A DNA stretch of 59,611 nucleotides. It comes from Mesorhizobium sp. LNHC252B00 (GTDB taxonomy: Bacteria; Pseudomonadota; Alphaproteobacteria; Rhizobiales; Rhizobiaceae). Position numbers and translations under genes: made by a program. Positions 31,599 through 39,974 of the stretch are shown here, in pieces (position 1 is the first letter of the stretch; each line of letters opens with the position of its first letter). The notes beneath the pieces are model-generated. The model saw only the letters and a list, made by a program, of their open reading frames with translations. It did not search any database and was not told the origin of the DNA. The DNA lies in contig NZ_AYWO01000002.1 in NCBI RefSeq assembly GCF_000502955.1, positions 10,001-69,611 of the forward strand. Reading direction: 5' to 3'.

Positions 31599-31936
31599 AT
31601 CACTTTAAAAACTTCTTTCGACTCTACGTTGCTATTTCTGCTGTGTTCGTTGCTTAGCCAATCTTAAGAACCAGCTGGAAATGAGATGAGAAGACAGAAA
31701 CCCTATCCGGGCGGCTGCTCGAACAGGACATATTGCCAGCAAAGGCAGACAATGCTTTACAGCCGATGCAGCCTCCGCCGTCGACACCAGCGCGAAAAAT
31801 CGTCAAACCCCATACAGGCTGTGATTTCTGAAAACGCGGCAAAGATTAAATTGCGGTGACACTGGAGTCGTGATGACCGAACATGGAGAAAAGATCCTGT
31901 GCTTTGTCGCAAAGCGCTTGATCGCCTCGTTGCCTG

Positions 31937-32962
31937 TTAATACCGAGTAATCCAATCCTCTACAGCTATCATAAGATCCTTGCTGGTCCCTATCGCGTTG
32001 CGTATTAGTTTAGAAACATTCTCTCCATCCAATAGAACAGGCTTACCGAGTTCACTCTTCGGGATATCTAGGCGTCGCAACTTGCCCATATATTCTGGGT
32101 CTGCAAAGCCAGCTCTATGAACCATAACGTTCCTGACAGCGCTCAGTTCATCAAGCGCCTTGTTACCGAGCGCCTTGTCGATGCGACCAAACTTTTCGCT
32201 GAACGCGCTGGCGTATGCCTCTCTGATGGACGAAAGCCTGGTGAATTCGAAACGGCGCTGCTGGCGGAAAATCGAACCCATACTGGAACGTAGATCGAAC
32301 CTATGCTTCTCAACTAGGCTTAGCGGAATGGATTTTAGTTCGAGTTTTGCGTTGCTCTGGTCAAAGGCTCCCTTGGAGGATGAGTTAGTCCGCGTCGCGT
32401 TTCCTTTTAACGACGATAGAACATCTGGATGAGCGTTTAGTGCGGCCTCCCACAGGTCGCCGAGCATTGTCTCGATTGCTGTCCATGTCCCTGTCGTATG
32501 GGCAACCAGTATATCGAGAAATCCATAGGCGCCAATTGGCGTTTCAGTAAGTCCATCTAGCGATTTTGCAGCGGCGAAATGAAATTCTCCTGCTTTTTCA
32601 TCCCAATCAGACTGACCCATTCTTGCTAATGTTGCGGCGTTGTGGGCGCCGAGAATTTCCGAACGGCGTTTTGTTATTTTGACTGCTACGTTGGAGGCAA
32701 TTGAGGACTCGTCTTGCACTACAGAGCCCGTCACTTCGAACTCGGCAATGTCATTGACTCTTTGGGTCAGAGCCATTCCTCCGGCTATTGAAGTCGGGAG
32801 CAACATAAGAAATCGAACGCGTGCAATATTTGCTCTGAACGCCTTGGCGACTGGCACTAAGCTCGGCAACTTTATGTCTGGCAATTCCCAATTTTCATGA
32901 GCAAGCTTCGTGATCTCCTGCAGTTTCAGGTCGCGAACCGAAAAGTCGGGGATGGATGCCAT
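31937..32962 (-). CDS. HEPN-domain-like protein of unknown function (RX4H motif)
   Basis: A 341-residue protein with visibly lower GC and different codon use from its neighbours. The C-terminal third contains KALDELSAVRNVMVHRAGF. R277-N-V-M-V-H282 is an RX4H motif with the polar residue after Arg that is typical of HEPN ribonucleases. Upstream, TTGTWTAIETMLGDLWEAAL looks like the first HEPN helix. The N-terminal half is unrecognised, with a short hydrophobic stretch (RFLMLLPTSIAGGMAL). HEPN proteins often act as RNases in toxin-antitoxin or phage-defence systems. No antitoxin or nucleotidyltransferase partner is adjacent, so it appears solitary. The family assignment rests on motif reading only. 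Confidence 0.6.
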   Translation of the reverse strand: MASIPDFSVRDLKLQEITKLAHENWELPDIKLPSLVPVAKAFRANIARVRFLMLLPTSIAGGMALTQRVNDIAEFEVTGSVVQDESSIASNVAVKITKRRSEILGAHNAATLARMGQSDWDEKAGEFHFAAAKSLDGLTETPIGAYGFLDILVAHTTGTWTAIETMLGDLWEAALNAHPDVLSSLKGNATRTNSSSKGAFDQSNAKLELKSIPLSLVEKHRFDLRSSMGSIFRQQRRFEFTRLSSIREAYASAFSEKFGRIDKALGNKALDELSAVRNVMVHRAGFADPEYMGKLRRLDIPKSELGKPVLLDGENVSKLIRNAIGTSKDLMIAVEDWITRY

Positions 32963-33328
32963 CGCGATACCCTAAAGCCACAAACATGATCTTTGGGGAT
33001 ATCACGCCGCCGCTCCGTTGGGTATGGCAAGGAAAATATCGGGAATACGGTACTGACAGGCCGGTTAACCCGAACGGTAGGGAACATGACTGGCATCAAG
33101 CGCACGCGATGCAGATCGTGATGGCGATGGCAACGGCATGACGTATACGCGTGTGGTGGACCGCCGGCTTTGCCGGCCCTTCACTATGGCTCCGGGCGTT
33201 CGTCGCTCGAAAAGCCAAATCGTTGGCTTTTCGTCCGCTGCGCGGACCACTCCCCACCCAACCGTTTCTTAATGTGTCTCCGCTACACCCAACCCTGAAA
33301 AAGAAGCGGAAAACGGAGAGAAATCGGG
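32963..33328. other. Gap between the HEPN-like gene and the flippase
   Basis: No gene is supported here. The right part contains rhizobial repeat-like sequence: the CCGGC-ttt-GCCGG hairpin at about 33166 and the perfect 11-bp inverted repeat at 33208-33233. The left 200 bp should contain the promoter of the HEPN-like gene, but I could not pick boxes. Confidence 0.4.
33208..33233. repeat. Intergenic inverted repeat
   Basis: CGAAAAGCCAA-atcg-TTGGCTTTTCG is a perfect 11-bp inverted repeat. The surrounding text (cgttcgtcgctcg before, tccgctgcgcggacc after) is familiar from other Mesorhizobium intergenic regions. It is most likely a member of a dispersed repeat family. Confidence 0.5.
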
Positions 33329-34729
33329 GTGCGCTTTTCCGCGGCCACGACTGCCGGGCGGTTCTTGCCGCAGCGTTGGGCGCTGCGCATGCGGCCGCTG
33401 CTTGGCCGCATCGATGCCGTGCTGTTCACCGCCGACGAGCGCGGCGAGGCCGGCCGCATGTCGGTCATCGCCTTCTCCATCCGCATCGTCAGCGCCGTCA
33501 TCGCCTTCATCAGCCAGGTGCTGATGGCGCGCTGGATGGGCTCGTTCGAATACGGCATCTTCGTCCTCGTCTGGGTGACGATGGTGATCGTCGGCAACCT
33601 CGCCTGTCTCGGCTTCCACACCTCGGTGATCCGCTTCATTCCCGAATACCGCGAGCGCGGCCTGATGGACGAACTGCGCGGCATCGTGCTGGCCAGCCGC
33701 CTGTTCGTGCTGATCGCCTCCACGCTCATCGCCGGGCTCGGCGCGCTCGGCGTCTGGCTGGCGGCACCCTGGATCGAAAACTACTATGTGATCCCGTTCA
33801 TCCTCGGCGTCATCTGCCTGCCGATGATCGCCATGTCGGACCTCTTGTCGGGACTGGCACGCGCCAACAGCTGGGCGCTGTTTGCCCTGTCGCCGACCTA
33901 TCTCGTGCGACCCATCCTGATCCTGCTGTTCATGGCGCTGATGCTTTTAGCGGGCTATTCGCCCGACGCCAGGACGGCGATCTTCGCCTCGATCGCCGCC
34001 ACCTACGCCACCACGCTTGGCCAGCTCTTCGGCGTCACCCAGCGCATGGAACGGCAGATCCCGGCCGGGCCGATGAAAGTGCATTTCGCGCAATGGTTCG
34101 TCGTCTCGCTGCCGATCTTCCTGGTCGAAAGCTTCTTCTTCCTGCTCACCAATGCCGACGTGCTGATGGTCGGCGCCTATATGGATCCCAACGACGTCGC
34201 CGTCTATTTCGCCACGGTGAAGACGCTGGCGCTGGTGCATTTCGTCTATTTCGCCGTCAAGGCCGGCGTTGCCCAGCGCTATGCGCAGTTCACCCATGGC
34301 GACCCGCAAAGGCTCGCCGCCTTTGCCCGCGAGACGGTGTCGTGGACGTTCTGGCCATCGCTGTTGATGGCGCTGCTGGTGCTGGCGCTCGGCGAGCCGA
34401 TGCTGGTGCTGTTCGGCCCTGAATTCAGCAGCGGCTATCCCCTGCTATTCCTGCTCGTCTTCGGCGTCGTCGCCCGCGCCGCCGTCGGCCCGTGCGAAAG
34501 CCTGCTGACGATGAGCGGCAACCAGAACATCTGCGCCGCCGTCTATGCCATGACGCTGGCCTTCAACATCGGCCTCAACGTCGTGCTGATCCCGATGTTC
34601 GGCCTGTGGGGCGCGGCCATGGCCACCGCCTTTGCCATGATCTTCGAAGCCAGCGCGCTGTCCTTCACGGTGTGGCGCAAGCTCGGCATCGTCATGCTCA
34701 TCTTCGTGCCTGCGAAAGGAGCCGCGTGA
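33329..34729 (+). CDS. Polysaccharide flippase (Wzx/RfbX-like, MOP superfamily)
   Basis: A 466-residue membrane protein with about 12-14 helices. It opens the flippase fold with RMSVIAFSIRIVSAVIAFISQVLMARWMG.FEYGIF. The later SLPIFLVESFFFLLTNADVLMVG is typical of polysaccharide-synthesis MOP proteins. These carry lipid-linked sugar units across the inner membrane. The GTG at 33329 has GGAGAG upstream; ATG 33389 is an alternative. The stop overlaps the next start by one base (TGATG), so the acyltransferase is probably coupled to it. No glycosyltransferase lies nearby. Confidence 0.88.
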   Translation: MRFSAATTAGRFLPQRWALRMRPLLGRIDAVLFTADERGEAGRMSVIAFSIRIVSAVIAFISQVLMARWMGSFEYGIFVLVWVTMVIVGNLACLGFHTSVIRFIPEYRERGLMDELRGIVLASRLFVLIASTLIAGLGALGVWLAAPWIENYYVIPFILGVICLPMIAMSDLLSGLARANSWALFALSPTYLVRPILILLFMALMLLAGYSPDARTAIFASIAATYATTLGQLFGVTQRMERQIPAGPMKVHFAQWFVVSLPIFLVESFFFLLTNADVLMVGAYMDPNDVAVYFATVKTLALVHFVYFAVKAGVAQRYAQFTHGDPQRLAAFARETVSWTFWPSLLMALLVLALGEPMLVLFGPEFSSGYPLLFLLVFGVVARAAVGPCESLLTMSGNQNICAAVYAMTLAFNIGLNVVLIPMFGLWGAAMATAFAMIFEASALSFTVWRKLGIVMLIFVPAKGAA

Positions 34730-36009
34730 TGGCCGCCATCCCGTTGCTTGAGGAAACCAGCGGCGGCACCGCCGGCGCCATGGTGTCGGGCCTTGCCGGA
34801 CTGGCCCGCGACCCCGACCCTGCCCATATCGAGATCCTCGCCAACAACCGGCCCGAGCGCAAACTCGCCATCTATCCGGCATCGGCCGGCTTCGACCTGG
34901 TCGAGGAACTGGATTATCTCTGCGCCCGCACGGTCGAGCCCAACGTCTTCTTCAACCCGCGCTTCCTGGCACCCGCAATGCCGCGGCTGGAGGATCGCGA
35001 GGTGCGGCTGGCGGTCATCCGCGACGGCGATGAATACCGCAACCGGCTGCGCCTCCTGGTGCCGTTCTCGGTGGAGCGGCCGGCCATGCCGCTCGGCGTG
35101 CCGGTCATGCGCACATGGTCGAGCCCGTTCGGTCCGCTCGGCACGCCGCTGGTCGACCGTGACGATCCGGTCGGCGTCGTCGAGGATTTCTTCTCGATGC
35201 TGTCGCGCCCGCACCTCAAGCTGCCGAAAGTGTTCGTCCTGCCCGACATCCGGCTCGACGGCCCGGCGGCGAGCCTGATTGCCACCGTGGCCGAGACGCG
35301 CGGCCTGATGCTGGTCACCACCGGCCAGACGCAGCGCCCGGCGCTGGAGAGCGAAGCCGACGGCGACGATTACCTCAAGGCCTCGCTGCGCCCGCACCAT
35401 TATCGCGAGTTCCGCCGGCTGAAGCGGCGGCTTGGCAACCTCGGCAGGCTGGAGCATGTCGTGGCGCGCGGACCCGAAGATATCTGCCACGCCATCGAAA
35501 GCTTCCTGACGCTGGAAGCGGCCGGCTGGAAGGGCCGCGAACGCACCGCCATGGCGATCGACCGCTACCGCGCCGCCTTCGCCCGCGAGGCGGTGCACCG
35601 GCTGGCCGAGCAGGACATGTGCCGCATCCATTCGCTGACGCTCGACGGCCGCACCATCGCCTGCCTGATCGTGTTCGTCGAGACCGGCGTCGCCTACACC
35701 TGGAAAACGGCCTATGACGAGACGCTGGCCGCCTATTCGCCGGGCACGCTGCTGACGATCGAGGTGACCAGGCAGCATCTCGACGATCCCAACATCATGA
35801 TGACCGATTCCTGCGCTGTGCCCGACCATCCGGTGATGAGCCGGCTGTGGGCCGAGCGCAAGCCGATGGGCACGCTGGTGATCGGCCTGACGCCGGACGC
35901 CGACCGCCTCACCCGCCAGGCCGCCTCGCAGCTGCACCTCTACCGCGAGACCCGCAACATGGCCCGCCTGCTGCGCAACCGCATGAAGAGCTTGCTGGGA
36001 CGGCGGTAG
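34729..36009 (+). CDS. FemAB/BioF2-like acyltransferase (GNAT-related)
   Basis: A 426-residue soluble protein. The central region reads SLRPHHYREFRRLKRRLGNLG, then a helix with FLTLEAAGWKGRERTAM. The latter is the E..GWKG pattern of the Acetyltransf_6 (BioF2/CelD-like, FemAB-related) family. The following RIHSLTLDGRTIACLIVFVETGVAYTWKTAYDE, and YSPGTLLTIEV after it, fit the second GNAT half. Such proteins often acylate or aminoacylate surface polysaccharides. Translational coupling to the flippase supports a role in surface glycan modification; the substrate is unknown. Confidence 0.82.
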   Translation: MAAIPLLEETSGGTAGAMVSGLAGLARDPDPAHIEILANNRPERKLAIYPASAGFDLVEELDYLCARTVEPNVFFNPRFLAPAMPRLEDREVRLAVIRDGDEYRNRLRLLVPFSVERPAMPLGVPVMRTWSSPFGPLGTPLVDRDDPVGVVEDFFSMLSRPHLKLPKVFVLPDIRLDGPAASLIATVAETRGLMLVTTGQTQRPALESEADGDDYLKASLRPHHYREFRRLKRRLGNLGRLEHVVARGPEDICHAIESFLTLEAAGWKGRERTAMAIDRYRAAFAREAVHRLAEQDMCRIHSLTLDGRTIACLIVFVETGVAYTWKTAYDETLAAYSPGTLLTIEVTRQHLDDPNIMMTDSCAVPDHPVMSRLWAERKPMGTLVIGLTPDADRLTRQAASQLHLYRETRNMARLLRNRMKSLLGRR

Positions 36010-36242
36010 GCGGCCAGGCGCGGTCCCGAGAGAACGGCATATTTCGCTGCAAGCCGTGGATAATTGATAGAGGTGGCCGAGAACTTACTTCGATTCCCAA
36101 CAGTCGATGGTAATATTGACGTCTGTTCATAAAAAAACGAGATTTTTTCGACAGCACTTTTTCAGCGACTGCCGGCAAAATCTACTCGCAATCTTGTTGT
36201 TGATCCGCGATACTTCAGTGATTCGGTAGCGATGAGAGAAAA

Positions 36243-37592
36243 ATGTCGCTGAATCATGAGGCCAACGGCGCCCGGCACATCAGTGCAGAGGCCAGTGCCG
36301 TTGTCCGAAGACGCGACGATGACGCGCTGGAAGAGCTGATCCGAAGCATTCAAGCCGGCACGGCTTCGCCTTTCTTCGAAGAGAAGCCCAACAGATTGGC
36401 CCAGTCGGATCCGCTGGCTGCTTCCCCCGCTTCAATTCAGACGGGCCAGGGCAGGCACCTTTCCTCCCCCTTGTCCAGCCATCAGTCGATTCTGCATTCC
36501 GGTGACGATTTGGCCGCCCATTTGAAAGGCGTGGCGGAAGGGCTGGAATTGTCGCGTCAAGCATGGTCCTCCCTGCAGGACTATCTGGTCAGGCTCGATG
36601 CGCGGACGCGCCATGCCGACGCGCTCGATACCGAGACATGGGAATTGCAAGGGGCGACGGCCAGGCTCGAACACCTGCATGATCGCGCCTCGAAAGAACT
36701 TGAGCGGAAATCGCGCGAGCTGTCGATCGCGAGCGCGACCATCGCCGACCTGAAGGTCGAACTCGACAGGGCCCGTCAGGCCATTGCGGAGGCCGACAGG
36801 CACGCCAACCAGCGCGAAGCGCGGTTCCTCAAGGCGAATGTCGAGGTCGAGCGCCTGGGACGCAATCTGGCGCGGGTCTCCGAGCAGCTTGCCGATGAGA
36901 TCATGGCCAGGCAAGCCGCCGAGCGGGCGCGTGAGGACGTTGCATCGCGGCTTGCCGGCCTGGAACAGGCGGCCATGTTGCTTCATGCCAAGGTCGCGGA
37001 TTACCAGCTCCTCAACGAGCAACTGACCGGCAAACTGTCGCGGCAGATGGCGGTGCAGCAAGACCTGCAAGCGCGGCTGTCCACGGCCGAGCATGAGCGC
37101 GGCGTTCTCAACGATTGCGCCGCCGCCGCGCAAGAGCGGGCCGCGGGATTCGAGAGAGAATTGCGCTCGCTCCAGCGCCGGACCACGACTCTGCTCGTCG
37201 ATCACGCCGTGGTGCGCGCACCGACGAGCCATGTCGGGGACGGTGCCGGGGAAGCAGCCGAGTATTGGCGCCGCGCTTCGCAAGCCGAGATCGCGAAATT
37301 ACGCGAGGAGCGCGACGCGGCGCGCAAGGACTATGCCGCGGTGAGGGTTCAACTCGCGGACCTGCGCTTGCGTGGCATGACCGACGAGCTCACCCATGCC
37401 CGTTGCCGCGATGAGAACCGCGAGCTTCAACACAGGCTGGAAACGCAGACGCGCCAGGACCGGCACAGCGGACCGGCCGCGGATGTGAGTGCCGATCTCG
37501 AACGGGCATTCGACGAATTGGACCTGCTGGCGACCGGTGAGCTTAGCGCGGCCAACGACGGCGATCCCGCCGGAGTGCGCAAAGCGTCTTGA
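36243..37592 (+). CDS. Long coiled-coil protein, function unknown
   Basis: A 449-residue protein without signal peptide or transmembrane helix. After about 110 disordered residues it is almost wholly heptad-rich (residues about 115-430): ELQGATARLEHLHDRASKELERK, LKVELDRARQAIAEAD, AAERAREDVASRLAGLEQ. The C-terminus is acidic (DLERAFDELDLLATGELS). It resembles SMC-like or polar scaffold proteins only in composition. It follows the flippase/acyltransferase pair after a 233-bp AT-rich gap and probably has its own promoter. I recognise no family. Confidence 0.72.
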   Translation: MSLNHEANGARHISAEASAVVRRRDDDALEELIRSIQAGTASPFFEEKPNRLAQSDPLAASPASIQTGQGRHLSSPLSSHQSILHSGDDLAAHLKGVAEGLELSRQAWSSLQDYLVRLDARTRHADALDTETWELQGATARLEHLHDRASKELERKSRELSIASATIADLKVELDRARQAIAEADRHANQREARFLKANVEVERLGRNLARVSEQLADEIMARQAAERAREDVASRLAGLEQAAMLLHAKVADYQLLNEQLTGKLSRQMAVQQDLQARLSTAEHERGVLNDCAAAAQERAAGFERELRSLQRRTTTLLVDHAVVRAPTSHVGDGAGEAAEYWRRASQAEIAKLREERDAARKDYAAVRVQLADLRLRGMTDELTHARCRDENRELQHRLETQTRQDRHSGPAADVSADLERAFDELDLLATGELSAANDGDPAGVRKAS

Positions 37593-37644
37593 TCGCTGAA
37601 GGTCAAATTTTTCGGATTGCAACGCCGGTTGTTCGAAAAGGCAG

Positions 37645-37729
37645 TGGTGCCCCTAGCCGGGATCGAACCAGCACTCCTTGCGGAACTCGATTTTGAGTCG
37701 AGCGCGTCTACCAATTCCGCCATAGGGGC
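37645..37729 (-). tRNA. tRNA-Leu (anticodon CAA)
   Basis: On the minus strand a complete 85-nt class II tRNA runs from GCCCCTA (acceptor) to TAGGGGC-A-CCA. The D-loop region is GCGGAATTGGTAGACGC. The anticodon stem CTCGA/TCGAG encloses the loop CTCAAAA, giving anticodon CAA for UUG codons. The variable arm and the T-arm GGTTCGATCCC are normal. CCA is encoded in the DNA. Confidence 0.97.
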
Positions 37730-37784
37730 TCAGGCCGGGCGGCCTGGATGGCGCGGGACTATACGGTTGGGGGCCTGTTCGTCA

Positions 37785-37836
37785 ACTGGCCAATTCTCCG
37801 GCTGGCCAATTCTCCGGCATGAATTCTCCGGCATGC
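37785..37836. repeat. Short direct repeat beside tRNA-Leu
   Basis: AATTCTCCGG occurs three times within about 50 bp. The first two copies sit in a longer unit, ctggCCAATTCTCCGG, and the third in catgAATTCTCCGGCATGCC. It lies 55 bp upstream of the tRNA gene (in its direction). It may be local slippage duplication; no function is evident. Confidence 0.6.
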
Positions 37837-37983
37837 CGGATGCGACCAAACTGCGTCTTTCGATTTCGTGACGGCGCTGCCATTGTGCAGTGCGGCAAAT
37901 CTTTCTAGACAAGCGGCGCATCAAAGCGCGGCTGCCGGAGAAGTTCGCTGCGCAATTTTGGGCGACATGCGTTAGGAGTGGCG

Positions 37984-38571
37984 ATGCTTCGCGGACTTTA
38001 CGACTGGACCTTGTCGCTGGCGGCCCGCAAATCCGCCGAATGGTGGCTGGCCTTCATCGCCTTCGTCGAAAGCTCGGTGTTCCTGGTGCCGGCCGACGTG
38101 CTCTATCTGCCGATGGCGCTGTCGCGGCCGGATCGCGCCTACCGTTATGCGCTGATCGCCACCGTCGCCTCGGTGCTGGGCGGCATCGCCGGCTGGTTTA
38201 TCGGCCACTATGCCTATGACGCGGTGGCGCGGCCGATCCTCGAATTCTACGGCAAATACGACGAGTTCGAGACGCTGCGCGCGGGCGCGGGTGTCGGTTT
38301 CATCATCCTGATGCTGATCACTTCGGGCGCGGCCCATTTGCCGCCGATCAAGGTGGTGACGATCCTGTCGGGCGTCATCGGCGTCAATCTGCTGCTGTTC
38401 ACCGTGCTGGCGATCGTGGCGCGCGGTGGTCGCTTCCTGCTGCTCGCTTGGCTTTTGCGCCGCTATGGCGAGCCGATCCGCGATTTCATCGAAAAGCGCC
38501 TCGGCCTGATTGCAGGCACCGCGGCGGCCGCCCTGATTTTGCTCTATATAACCGTCAAATACGCCCTCTGA
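37984..38571 (+). CDS. YqaA/DedA-family membrane protein
   Basis: A 195-residue membrane protein of the SNARE-associated (VTT) superfamily, YqaA branch. It starts MLRGLYDWTLSLAARKSAEWWLAFIAFVESSVFLVPADV. The conserved re-entrant region is F(V)ESSVFLVPADVLYLPMALS. Later helices include VGFIILMLITSGAAHLPPIK. DedA-type proteins are thought to move lipid carriers such as undecaprenyl phosphate; for YqaA this is unproven. TAGGAG lies five bases before the ATG at 37984. dsbB follows 35 bp downstream, so the two are probably co-transcribed. Confidence 0.88.
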   Translation: MLRGLYDWTLSLAARKSAEWWLAFIAFVESSVFLVPADVLYLPMALSRPDRAYRYALIATVASVLGGIAGWFIGHYAYDAVARPILEFYGKYDEFETLRAGAGVGFIILMLITSGAAHLPPIKVVTILSGVIGVNLLLFTVLAIVARGGRFLLLAWLLRRYGEPIRDFIEKRLGLIAGTAAAALILLYITVKYAL

Positions 38572-38606
38572 AGACAGCCATTGCGAGCCGGACGGAGCCG
38601 ATTGAG

Positions 38607-39125
38607 ATGACAGCGACCATGAATGCCGACGCCGGGCGCCAGCGGACGCGCACGGCTCTGTTCCTCGCCGTCGCCATGGCCGCCACCGTCGGCTCGGCAC
38701 TCGGCTTCCAGTATCTCGGCGGCTACATTCCCTGCCACCTCTGCCTGGAGCAGCGCACACCCTACTATATCGGCGTGCCGCTGATGGTGCTGGCGGCGAT
38801 TGCCTCGATGCTGCACGCACCGGCCTGGCTGACGCGCGGCCTGCTGGCTGTCGGCGGCCTGCTGATGCTCTATGGCCTCTATCTCGGCGTCTATCACTCC
38901 GGCGTCGAATGGCAGTGGTGGGCCGGCCCGACCGATTGCACCGCGGGTGCCGGACCGGTCGACACCGGCGGCAAGGGCGTGCTCGACGCACTCGACAAAT
39001 TCGTGCCGCCATCCTGCGACAAGGCGGCGCTGCGCATCCTTGGCCTGTCGCTGGCCGGCTGGAACGCCATCGCCAGCCTGATCCTCGCCGCCGTCGCCTT
39101 CCGCGGCGCTTTCACGCGCGACTGA
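38607..39125 (+). CDS. dsbB: Disulfide bond formation protein B
   Basis: A 172-residue four-helix membrane protein. The first periplasmic loop has the CxxC pair in YIPCHLCLEQRTPYY, the DsbB signature. The second loop has cysteines in GPTDCTAG and VPPSCDKAAL. It passes electrons from DsbA to quinone during disulfide formation in the periplasm. It is downstream of the YqaA-like gene on the same strand. The ATG at 38607 was chosen over upstream in-frame codons inside the previous gene. Confidence 0.93.
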   Translation: MTATMNADAGRQRTRTALFLAVAMAATVGSALGFQYLGGYIPCHLCLEQRTPYYIGVPLMVLAAIASMLHAPAWLTRGLLAVGGLLMLYGLYLGVYHSGVEWQWWAGPTDCTAGAGPVDTGGKGVLDALDKFVPPSCDKAALRILGLSLAGWNAIASLILAAVAFRGAFTRD

Positions 39126-39288
39126 TGTAGCGCGATAGCGCCGACGCGAGATCGTTCAAAGAATTCGGCAGGCTGAGTCGTATGGAGTGATTGTCGAGAA
39201 CCGAAGCGGAGCGGACATTTGGGTCCGTGAGCATCGGAAGCGCAGACAATCGCTCCAGACGGCCGGCCTCCTGAATTCTCGAACGATC

Positions 39289-39846
39289 TCAGGGTTCGAG
39301 TTCGACATCCCAGTACAGATAATCCATCCAGCTTTCATGCAGATGGTTGGGCGGGAACAGGCGGCCGTTATTGTGCAGATCATGCACTGTCGGCTGGAAA
39401 GGCTTCTGCAGCGGCCACATCTTGGCGTGCGCCGGCATCATGCCGCCTTTCCTGAGGTTGCAGGGCGAGCAGGCGGCAACGACGTTTTCCCAGGTCGTGG
39501 CACCGCCACGGTGGCGGGGGATGACGTGGTCGAAGGTCAGGTCCTCCGGCGTGCCGCAATACTGGCACTGGAAGCGGTCGCGCAGGAAGACGTTGAAGCG
39601 GGTGAAGGCCGGATGCCTTGACGGCTTCACATAGGCCTTCAGGCTGACCACGCTCGGCAGCTTCATCGAGAAGGTCGGCGAGGAGACGGCGTGCTCGTAT
39701 TCGGCGACGATGTTCACCCGGTCGAGGAACACCGCCTTGATCGCGTCCTGCCAGGACCAGAGCGACAAGGGGTAATAGCTGAGCGGACGGTAATCCGCAT
39801 TCAGCACCAGTGCTGGAAGCCCATCCGGAGATACGGCAACCGTCAC
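39289..39846 (-). CDS. HNH endonuclease family protein
   Basis: A 185-residue protein. The HNH domain is complete: RDRFQCQYCGTPEDLTFDHVIPRHRGG, then WENVVAACSPCNLRKGGM. The two CxxC zinc pairs, the catalytic His of FDHVIP and the Asn of ENVVAAC are all present. The N-terminal LVLNADYRPLSYYPLSLWSWQDAIKAV is typical of this chromosomal group, widespread in Alphaproteobacteria. Its cellular role is not known, and the gene is not linked to a methylase here. It stands alone. Confidence 0.92.
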   Translation of the reverse strand: MTVAVSPDGLPALVLNADYRPLSYYPLSLWSWQDAIKAVFLDRVNIVAEYEHAVSSPTFSMKLPSVVSLKAYVKPSRHPAFTRFNVFLRDRFQCQYCGTPEDLTFDHVIPRHRGGATTWENVVAACSPCNLRKGGMMPAHAKMWPLQKPFQPTVHDLHNNGRLFPPNHLHESWMDYLYWDVELEP

Positions 39847-39974
39847 GTGTTTACCTCCTTGGTTCTAGAACCGAACGGCGAGGATACTGTAAGCCCGACA
39901 TGACAGGGATGTGAAGCGGATTGTCGCGTCGTCGAAGCAGCAAAAAGATAGGATTTTCATGCTTTTTTGCGGTT

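Larger units (their letters stand above)
31476..31936. other. AT-rich gap after secA
   Basis: The first 70 bp hold a rhizobial palindrome. Then the sequence turns clearly AT-rich. A strong hairpin (AAAATA..CCTTGCC-gcgtatt-GGCAAGG-TATTTT, 31564-31598) is terminator-like on both strands. I see no credible gene in the remaining 330 bp, only a 25-codon frame at 31873 that I do not support. The drop in GC marks the left edge of a likely acquired segment. Confidence 0.5.

Noticed and set aside
31654..31842. 62-codon minus-strand frame in the AT-rich gap
   Set aside because: No ribosome site, no domain, and low-quality composition.
31873..31950. 25-codon frame starting MTEHGEKILCF, overlapping the end of the HEPN-like gene
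   Set aside because: It has a GGAG site upstream, but it is too short, overlaps the other gene's stop and has no supporting family.
31476..33328. Toxin-antitoxin pair around the HEPN-like gene
   Set aside because: No second gene with a credible start, ribosome site and length exists on either side.
37645..37729. tRNA-Leu as the attachment site of a genomic island
   Set aside because: No integrase and no direct repeat of the tRNA 3' end was seen in the window.
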